This document shows, piece by piece, positions 5,244 to 10,548 of a stretch of 12,059 bases of DNA. This DNA is from an uncultured Chlamydiae bacterium (GTDB lineage Bacteria > Chlamydiota > Chlamydiia > Chlamydiales > SM23-39). The position numbers were made by a program, and so were the translations under genes. Each line of letters starts with the position of its first letter. Position 1 is the stretch's first letter. Under the pieces are notes generated by a model, which was given only the letters and a program-made list of their open reading frames with translations, had not been told where the DNA came from and did no database searches. The stretch covers positions 1 through 12,059 of the forward strand of contig CAIVVG010000122.1 of assembly GCA_903909295.1 (NCBI GenBank), given 5' to 3'.

Positions 5244-7154
5244 GTGCTGGTTGAATTTTTGCAATCATTCTGGCAGATTCTTGTATGCATGGATCTAAAG
5301 TGGCGCTCATTGTATCAGACCTTGGTTGACATAGGCCAAGCGGAACGGCTTTTTGCCGAGGGAGATCCTCGAGATATAGAACCATTGTTCCTGCGGCTCG
5401 AGGGGTTGGATCGTTTCTACAAGGAAATGGGGGGAATCCGGGGGTACCAGGAAACTGTGCTGCGCCTTTTGCGGGAGCCTCAAAGCTCTTGGGATCCGTC
5501 CGCCACCTATTCCTCTCCTCCCTTTTTTCACATTGAAAAAAGGGTTCCCGCGGTTGTGGAGGCGATCCAGTGGGGGATTGATGCAGTGCCGGAAATGGCC
5601 GAGATGATCCCTTTGGGAGGGGCAGCTGATCGACTCCATTTGGTCGATGAAAAAACGGGGATGGAGCTGCCGGCGGCGCGCCTTCCCTTTGCGGGGCGTC
5701 CTCTTTTAGAGACGTTGATGCGAGATCTAGAAGCAAGGGAGTTTCTCCATTACCAAAAAACGGGTCGTCAGGTGACGACGCCGGTTGCGATCATGACGTC
5801 GGAGGAGAAAAGGAATCATGAGCACGTCCTTGCAATTTGCGAGGAGGCTCATTGGTTTGGGAGATCTCCCGAGGCATTCCGATTTTTTCAGCAGCCGCTT
5901 GTCCCAACAGTCGATGAGAAGGGGGATTGGATTTTACTGGGACCATTGAAACCTCTTTTCAAGCCGGGGGGGCATGGCGCTATTTGGAAACTGGCGCGCG
6001 ATGCGGGGATTTTTCGTTGGTTCGAGGAGTTGGGGAGAAAAAAAACACTGGTTCGCCAAATCAATAACCCGATTGCGGGGCTCGATTCGGGTCTTTTGGC
6101 TTTTACGGGCTACGGCTGGAGGAGGGACATGCGCTTTGGCTTTGCCTCTTGTCCTTGCTTGTCCAGTGCGGCTGAAGGGATCAATGTTCTCGTGTCTCGC
6201 AAGCGAGGGTCCCAAGAAGAGTTTGTGCTGACCAACATCGAATACTGCGATTTTGCCAAGTGCCACATCACCGATACCTCCCGTTTTTCCTCGAATACAA
6301 ACATCCTCTTTGCCGATTTAAAGGCGGTCTCCGATGCGGTGGCAAAGATCCCTTTCCCGGGTTTGCTCATCAATGCAAAAAAAGCGACTTATACGACTCT
6401 TGCAGGAGAGAAAAAAGAGCTTTTAATGGCGCGGCTCGAATCGACGATGCAAAATATCGCCGATGTGTTTGTGGAGAAAAAGCCGTTGGAGACGACGTTC
6501 ATCACCTACAACGATCGACTCAAGACTATTTCGACGGCGAAAAGAGCCTACGTCCCGGGAGGTACTCGGCTTGAGACCCCTGAAAAGTGCTTTTACGATC
6601 TCCTGTCGGCGGCGAGAGAGCTGCTCGAACAGCAGTGCCATTTTTCCCTTCCGCCTCACTTCACTCTCGAGGAGTACTGGGAGCGGGGGCCCGATTGCCT
6701 CTTTCTCTATCACCCGGCTCTGGGGCCTCTCTATTCTCTGATTGGTCAAAAGCTCCAGAGGGGAAAACTGGGACTCCATTCGGAACTGATTTTGGAGATC
6801 GCCGCTCTATCAGCCAAGGGGCTTGAGGTGGAGGGGAGTTTTCAGATTCTCGCCGATCAAATCACGGGGCATCTCGATCCCAATGGGGTCCGTCAGTTCT
6901 CTGATCGAGTGGGGAGCTGTATCTTGGAAAACGTGCGAGTGGTTAACCAGGGAGTGGACTGGAAGGCGCCGTTTTGGAAAATGGGGATGAAGCGAAAAGA
7001 ATCCTCTCAGGTCATCTTGAGAGGAAAGTCCCGCTTCATCGCGCGCAACGTCACTTTGCTGGGCAATCTTCAGTTCGTTGTCGAGGATGGGACGGAGCTC
7101 ACCCTTTCCGAACGGAACGGAAAATATGAGAGAGTAGTGACTACTCTCTCATAG
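5244..7154 (+). CDS. UGP3-like UDP-sugar pyrophosphorylase (plant-plastid type)
   Basis: 636 residues from a GTG with only a weak GAG before it; the ATG at 5289 (residue 16) is an equally good start. A long N-terminal region precedes the nucleotidyltransferase core. Blocks include IPLGGAADRLHLVD (122-135), TPVAIMTS (179-186), WFGRSPEAFRFFQQPLVP (204-221), FKPGGHGAIWK (239-249) and VRQINNPIAG (270-279). Then come FGFASC, EGINVLV and, near the C-terminus, YHPALGPL and a repetitive beta-rich tail (about 555-625) that looks like a beta-helix. This block order matches, from memory, Arabidopsis UGP3, which makes UDP-glucose in the chloroplast for sulfolipid synthesis. The core belongs to the UDPGP/UAP1 family, but the usual GG-x-GT-R-x-G loop is replaced by GGAADRL, as I recall for UGP3. 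The substrate here is inferred. The gene lies between SWIB and prfB, genes I recall as adjacent in Chlamydia, and converges with the small gene at 7157. Confidence 0.75.
   Translation: MLVEFLQSFWQILVCMDLKWRSLYQTLVDIGQAERLFAEGDPRDIEPLFLRLEGLDRFYKEMGGIRGYQETVLRLLREPQSSWDPSATYSSPPFFHIEKRVPAVVEAIQWGIDAVPEMAEMIPLGGAADRLHLVDEKTGMELPAARLPFAGRPLLETLMRDLEAREFLHYQKTGRQVTTPVAIMTSEEKRNHEHVLAICEEAHWFGRSPEAFRFFQQPLVPTVDEKGDWILLGPLKPLFKPGGHGAIWKLARDAGIFRWFEELGRKKTLVRQINNPIAGLDSGLLAFTGYGWRRDMRFGFASCPCLSSAAEGINVLVSRKRGSQEEFVLTNIEYCDFAKCHITDTSRFSSNTNILFADLKAVSDAVAKIPFPGLLINAKKATYTTLAGEKKELLMARLESTMQNIADVFVEKKPLETTFITYNDRLKTISTAKRAYVPGGTRLETPEKCFYDLLSAARELLEQQCHFSLPPHFTLEEYWERGPDCLFLYHPALGPLYSLIGQKLQRGKLGLHSELILEIAALSAKGLEVEGSFQILADQITGHLDPNGVRQFSDRVGSCILENVRVVNQGVDWKAPFWKMGMKRKESSQVILRGKSRFIARNVTLLGNLQFVVEDGTELTLSERNGKYERVVTTLS
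7121..7153 (-). terminator. Perfect 13-bp hairpin where two convergent genes meet
   Basis: TATGAGAGAGTAG (7125-7137) and CTACTCTCTCATA (7141-7153) are exact reverse complements around TGA. The hairpin forms the last codons and stop of the UGP3-like gene and lies just past the stop of the minus-strand gene. On the minus strand TTTT (7124-7121) follows the stem, as in a rho-independent terminator. The + strand side has no T run, so it serves mainly the small minus-strand gene. It may also shield the 3' end of the + strand mRNA. Confidence 0.65.
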
Positions 7155-7156
7155 GC

Positions 7157-7468
7157 TTAAACTGCTCGAGTCTGTGGCTGTGCGAGCTTGTAGATGCCGT
7201 AAGCTACAGCGACACCGGCTACGCCCCCTGCGATGTGCAGGCCGTAGTTAGAGCCGATGTGTACAGCGCCGTCTTTGACAATCGGCCAGTTTGTTGCCAA
7301 GAATGAAGCGCTCGCCTCATACCCAGTGGAAAGTCCTTGGGATGCCCACTGCCACAGCGCAGCCACTTTTGCGCTCAGAGCGGTTTTGAGCTCAGAGGCG
7401 TACTCGAGTCCTGTGCTCATCATTCCCTTGAGACCTTGAATCACCATTTCGCTATTCGAAATAGACAT
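7157..7468 (-). CDS. Small protein with C-terminal membrane segment, unknown function
   Basis: 103 residues, not recognised. The N-terminal two thirds look helical and rich in Ala and Ser (SMVIQ-like start, then YASELKTALSAKVAALWQWASQ). The segment HIAGGVAGVAVAYGIYKL (about 78-95) is a glycine-rich hydrophobic helix able to cross a membrane, and the protein ends in a short tail PQTRAV. There is no cleavable signal. Expression is probably high: GGAGG (7480-7476) lies 7 nt before the ATG, and a near-consensus promoter is upstream. The gene has its own terminator and is convergent with the UGP3-like gene and divergent from prfB. A tail-anchored or single-pass membrane protein is the plain reading. 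A secreted inclusion-membrane role is conceivable in a chlamydia, but one short segment is not the usual bilobed Inc pattern. Confidence 0.75.
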   Translation of the reverse strand: MSISNSEMVIQGLKGMMSTGLEYASELKTALSAKVAALWQWASQGLSTGYEASASFLATNWPIVKDGAVHIGSNYGLHIAGGVAGVAVAYGIYKLAQPQTRAV

Positions 7469-7507
7469 TTGGAATCCTCCTGTTCAGTTTTTGTTGTAGA
7501 AGCGACG

Positions 7508-7535
7508 ATTATACAAGATATTTGGCGAATGTAAA
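7508..7535 (-). promoter_or_regulatory. Near-consensus promoter of the small membrane protein
   Basis: Minus strand: TTTACA (7535-7530; 5/6), a 16-nt spacer, then TATAAT (7513-7508; 6/6). The start site is expected near 7501, giving a leader of about 33 nt that contains GGAGG. This is the best -10 box in the window and points to strong constitutive transcription. Confidence 0.7.
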
Positions 7536-7557
7536 GAAAAAGTTAACGGGAACGACG

Positions 7558-7586
7558 TTGACGAGGAGATTTTTTCCTGGTATAAG
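7558..7586 (+). promoter_or_regulatory. Promoter of the prfB-GNAT-GNAT-yebC operon
   Basis: TTGACG (7558-7563; 5/6), a spacer of exactly 17 nt, then TATAAG (7581-7586; 5/6). Transcription should begin near 7593. That places the AGAGGAGG at 7585-7592 outside or at the very edge of the mRNA, so the AAAAGG at 7595-7600 is the likely ribosome site for the ATG at 7608. Confidence 0.65.
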
Positions 7587-7607
7587 AGGAGGAAAAAAGG
7601 ATTGCAG

Positions 7608-8700
7608 ATGGACGCATATACGCAGGAAAAAATCAGGGCCATAGAAGATCGTCTCACCGCGATGTGGAGGTATCTTTGACCTGGGTGCAAAAGAGACCCA
7701 AGTACGCGAGTTAGAGCAGCGGATGGCCTCTCCCGGTTTTTGGGATGACGGGGCTCAGGCGCAGAAGGTGATCGAAGAGAGCAATGCTCTCAAACTTTGG
7801 ACGATTCCCTACCAGGAGCTCAAGATCCGTTTTCAAGATATCAAAGGGATGCTTCCCGAAGCAGAAGAAATCGGCGATGCGGAGCTCGTGAAAGAGCTTT
7901 TAGCGGGGCTGCAAGAGATCGATCAGACGCTCTCCGAGCTCGAGATGCGGAAAATGCTCTCGGGGGAACTCGACAACAAAGATTGCTACTTGGAGATCAA
8001 CGCGGGAGCGGGGGGGACTGAGTCGTGCGATTGGGGAGCGATGCTCTCTCGGATGTATCAGCGCTGGGGGACGAAGAGGGGTTGGAAGGTCGAAGTGGTC
8101 GATAGGCTCGAGGGGGAAATTGCTGGAATCAAGAGCATGACCTTCCGCTTTTCGGGACCGTTTGCCTATGGGTACGCCAAATCGGAAAAGGGGGTCCACC
8201 GCCTGGTCCGGATTTCCCCCTTTGACGCCAATGCCAAGCGACATACGAGTTTTGCTTCGGTGAGTGTGACGCCGATTGTGGAAGATGTGCAGGTGGAGAT
8301 TCGGCCAGAAGATATCTCGGTCGATACGTTCCGCGCATCGGGAGCGGGAGGGCAGCACGTCAATAAAACCGATTCGGCCGTCCGGATTACCCACCGCGCT
8401 TCCGGGATTGTCGTCTCTTGCCAAAGCGAACGGAGTCAGATCCAAAACAAAGAGACGTGTATGAAAATGCTCCGCTCCAAGCTCTATGAAAAAGAGAGGA
8501 GCGAGCAGGCGCAAAAGATCTCTGCGCTGGAAGGGGAAAAGAAAGAGATTGCGTGGGGCAACCAGATCCGCAATTATGTATTTCAACCCTACACGTTGGT
8601 CAAAGACACGCGGACCAAGGTCGAAGTGGGGAATGTGCAGGCGGTGATGGATGGAGACATCGACATCTTTGTCCATGCGTACTTAAAGGAGTTTGGGTGA
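7608..8700 (+). CDS. prfB: Peptide chain release factor 2 (RF2), made by +1 programmed frameshift
   Basis: RF2 reads UGA and UAA stop codons and triggers peptide release. Codons 1-23 run from the ATG at 7608 to an in-frame TGA at 7677-7679. A +1 shift at CTT-T continues from GAC at 7678 and gives a 363-residue product, close to E. coli's 365. Landmarks are GAGGTESCDW, the stop-codon recognition tripeptide SPF (about residues 203-205) and the peptidyl-transferase loop RASGAGGQHVN (GGQ at about 247-249). The residue matching E. coli 246 is Ala, the form most bacteria have. The 3' end GTGA overlaps the next start. An in-frame TTG at 7602 is a possible but less likely start, because the promoter places its Shine-Dalgarno upstream of the mRNA. 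Reading the gene only from the ATG at 7723 would lose about 38 residues and hide the frameshift. Confidence 0.95.
7666..7680 (+). promoter_or_regulatory. prfB +1 frameshift signal
   Basis: GGAGG (internal Shine-Dalgarno, 7666-7670), then TAT CTT TGA C. This is the classical arrangement: a Shine-Dalgarno-like element a few bases before the CTT-TGA shift site, with a C after the stop making UGAC a poor terminator. When RF2 is scarce, ribosomes pause at UGA and slip forward one base, so RF2 controls its own synthesis. Confidence 0.95.
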
Positions 8701-9191
8701 GCGATATCCCGGGGTTTGATATCCGTTTTTCAGAGTTAGAGGACCTTCCTGTTCTCCAGAGCTGGCTTTCTACTCCTGAATCGTGCGATCCATTTCCTTT
8801 TGGTTTTGCCGAGAGGGAAGATGCCTTAAAAAATTGGATCGGATTTTCTAAATTCAGAGCCAGTTTGATGGGAACTTTCGAGGGGGCTCCTTGTGCAGTC
8901 GGGACTCTTTTTCTCATGCCCTACCGAAAGGTGGCCCACCACTGTTCATTTTATCTCATCGTCGACCCTGAGCACCGATGCCAAGGGATTGGGACGTCGA
9001 TGGTGCGCAATTTGCTCCACCTCGCAAAAACCCGATTTCGCCTCGAGAGCGTCCACGCGGAGGTTTACGAACCCAATCCCATTTTGCCGATTTTAAAAAA
9101 GCTTCACTTTGAAGAGTTTGCTCGGCAAGAAAATTTTGTACATATTGGAACTGAAAAGCGGGCGAGAGTCCTTTTGGAGCATTTTTTCTGA
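8697..9191 (+). CDS. GNAT-family N-acetyltransferase, copy 1
   Basis: 164 residues from the GTG at 8697, which overlaps the prfB stop as GTGA. AAGGAG (8686-8691) lies 5 nt upstream. The frame is open further upstream, but that stretch is prfB coding sequence. The GNAT fold shows in the beta4-alpha3 block FYLIVDPEHRCQGIGTSMVRNLL, where RCQGIG (94-99) is the acetyl-CoA pyrophosphate loop. LESVHAEVYEPNP (beta5) follows. It is clearly a paralogue of the next gene, sharing PYxK, the IVD strand, GIGT and EVYExNP. The usual Tyr of the C-terminal motif (LYEKLGF in copy 2) is replaced (ILKKLHF), so the general acid may be missing. The substrate is unknown. A GNAT next to prfB also occurs in Chlamydia (CT458, from memory). 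Alternatives such as protein or aminoglycoside acetylation cannot be separated. Confidence 0.85.
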   Translation: MSDIPGFDIRFSELEDLPVLQSWLSTPESCDPFPFGFAEREDALKNWIGFSKFRASLMGTFEGAPCAVGTLFLMPYRKVAHHCSFYLIVDPEHRCQGIGTSMVRNLLHLAKTRFRLESVHAEVYEPNPILPILKKLHFEEFARQENFVHIGTEKRARVLLEHFF

Positions 9192-9679
9192 TGGAACATG
9201 TGACACTGAGAGAGGCGACCGAATCGGATCAGCGCTACTTGGTTGAGTGGTTGCTGCAACCGGGCGTATTGGCTGGATTTCCTTTAGCCGATACCCGAGA
9301 AGTGGAAGATGCAGCGCGGATCTGGCTGAGTTATTCAGCGCAAGGGGCCGTGATCACCGCTCTTTGGGATGGGCTCCCTTGTGGGATTGCCAATCTCTAC
9401 TTACAGCCCTATCAAAAACTCTCTCACCAGTGCCTCTTTGCGATCATCGTCGATGAAAAGTATCGAGGGAAGGGGATTGGAACGAAGTTGATCCGTGAGC
9501 TCATGCGGCTGGGCAAGGAGAAGTTCCACTTGGAGATGCTCCACCTCGAGGTTTACGAGGGGAATCCCGCGGAAAAGCTCTATGAAAAATTGGGTTTTCG
9601 GAAATACGGCGTACAGCGCCACTTTATGAAGTCGGATGGTAAGTATACGAATAAGATATTGATGCAGAGGAATTTATAA
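9191..9679 (+). CDS. GNAT-family N-acetyltransferase, copy 2
   Basis: 162 residues. The ATG at 9191 shares its A with the preceding TGA (TGATG), so translation is probably coupled. The complete GNAT pattern is visible: N-terminal TLREATESD (beta1-alpha1), FAIIVDEKYRGKGIGTKLIREL (RGKGIG at 92-97 binds acetyl-CoA), LEMLHLEVYEGNPAEKLYEKLGF (beta5-alpha4), with Y131 in the place of the catalytic tyrosine of many family members. This copy therefore looks like the active partner of the tandem pair. Resemblance to the YhhY/RimJ-like broad group is likely, but the substrate cannot be read. The stop overlaps the yebC start by one base (TAATG). Confidence 0.88.
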   Translation: MEHVTLREATESDQRYLVEWLLQPGVLAGFPLADTREVEDAARIWLSYSAQGAVITALWDGLPCGIANLYLQPYQKLSHQCLFAIIVDEKYRGKGIGTKLIRELMRLGKEKFHLEMLHLEVYEGNPAEKLYEKLGFRKYGVQRHFMKSDGKYTNKILMQRNL

Positions 9680-10398
9680 TGGCCGGGCACAGTAAATGGG
9701 CGAATATGAAGCACCGCAAAGACCGGGCGGACAGGAAGAAGGGAAAGATTTTTAGCCGCATTGTCAAAGAGATCATGAGTGCCGTTAAGCAGGGCGGCGC
9801 TGATTTGAAGTCGAATGCGAAGCTGCGGACCGCAGTTCAGAAAGCGAAAGACGCGAACTTGCCGAGCGAAAACATTGAGCGCAATATCAAGAAGGCCTCC
9901 TCTTCGGATCAGCAAGATTACACCTCTATGTCGTATGAGCTCTATGGATTTGGCGGAGTGGGAATCATCGCAGATATCATGACCGACAACAAGAATCGGA
10001 TCTCTTCCGACATCCGCATTGCGACCAACAAATGTGGAGGGACGGTGGCCACTCCCGGCGCTGTGGCCTACAATTTCGATCGGAAAGGGCTCATTCGTGT
10101 TCTGAAGGAGGGTGTCAAAGAGGGGGATTTGTTCTTGCTGGTGAGCGAGCAGGGAGCAGATGACTTTGCTGTAGAAGAGGACGCGTACCTCATTACCACG
10201 CCGATCGAAGCATTTGTCCAGGTGAAGGCGGCCATTGAGGGGATGGGGATTCGGTGCGAAGAGGCGGAGCTGGCGATGGTCCCTAAAACTTGGGTCGAAG
10301 TGAGCGATGAGGATGCCGATGCCAATATTGCCTTGATTGAATGGTTAGAAAACCTCGATGATGTCGATGCGGTGTACCACAATATGCGCGTAAAATGA
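9679..10398 (+). CDS. yebC: YebC/PmpR (TACO1) family protein
   Basis: 239 residues, a standard length. The hallmark N-terminus MAGHSKWANMKHRKDRADRKKGKIFSRI is nearly universal in the family. Further signatures are AVKQGG, KAKDANLPSENIERNIKKA, YELYGFGGVGIIADIMTDNKNR and GGTVATPGAVAYNF. The protein was long labelled a transcriptional regulator (PmpR). Later work on YebC and mitochondrial TACO1 assigns it a role in translation, relieving ribosome stalling at difficult sequences such as polyproline. That fits its place in an operon headed by release factor 2. GAGG (9667-9670) lies 8 nt before the ATG, which overlaps the stop of GNAT copy 2. yebC sits close to prfB in Chlamydia too (from memory). 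No clear terminator follows; the next structure is the inverted-repeat element. Confidence 0.96.
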   Translation: MAGHSKWANMKHRKDRADRKKGKIFSRIVKEIMSAVKQGGADLKSNAKLRTAVQKAKDANLPSENIERNIKKASSSDQQDYTSMSYELYGFGGVGIIADIMTDNKNRISSDIRIATNKCGGTVATPGAVAYNFDRKGLIRVLKEGVKEGDLFLLVSEQGADDFAVEEDAYLITTPIEAFVQVKAAIEGMGIRCEEAELAMVPKTWVEVSDEDADANIALIEWLENLDDVDAVYHNMRVK

Positions 10399-10423
10399 GC
10401 AGTAATTTCCTTCCAAAAGAAAA

Positions 10424-10520
10424 AATTAACCGCAGAGACGCAAAGAACGCAAAGATCGCAGAGGAAGTGTCATTGATTCTTTATTTTTCTCTGAGACCTC
10501 TGCGTCTCTGCGGTTTAATT
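10424..10520. repeat. 97-bp inverted-repeat element with CGCAGAGACGCA arms
   Basis: The left arm (10424-10442) and right arm (10501-10520) are reverse complements over 14 bp (ACCGCAGAGACGCA) plus AATTAA, with one extra base on the right. Inside the left half, CGCAGAGA, CGCAAAGAA, CGCAAAGAT and CGCAGAGGA recur at 8-9 nt steps. The sequence type is one I recognise as a dispersed repeat in intergenic regions of many environmental bacteria. Its conceptual translation (SLRSLRLCG) often pollutes protein databases. There is no transposase, so it could be a MITE or REP-like element mobilised in trans. It fills most of the yebC-to-next-gene gap and may also fold as an mRNA hairpin. Confidence 0.7.
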
Positions 10521-10548
10521 TATAACCAGGGGAAGGAGCTGCTGTGAA

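Noticed and set aside
5224..5736. 170-residue minus-strand open frame across the start of the UGP3-like gene
   Set aside because: The translation is Pro/Arg/Ser-rich and overlaps a clear enzyme gene; there is no ribosome site.
7900..8676. 258-residue open frame on the minus strand inside prfB
   Set aside because: It is antisense to a fully conserved RF2 sequence and its translation is low-complexity without a recognisable domain.
8553..8696. Upstream extension of GNAT copy 1 into prfB
   Set aside because: The extension lies over prfB codons for the conserved RF2 C-terminus; the GTG at 8697 has a good ribosome site.
7723..8700. prfB starting at the ATG at 7723 as a 325-residue protein
   Set aside because: The frameshift signal at 7666-7680 and upstream coding sequence give a 363-residue RF2 of normal length.
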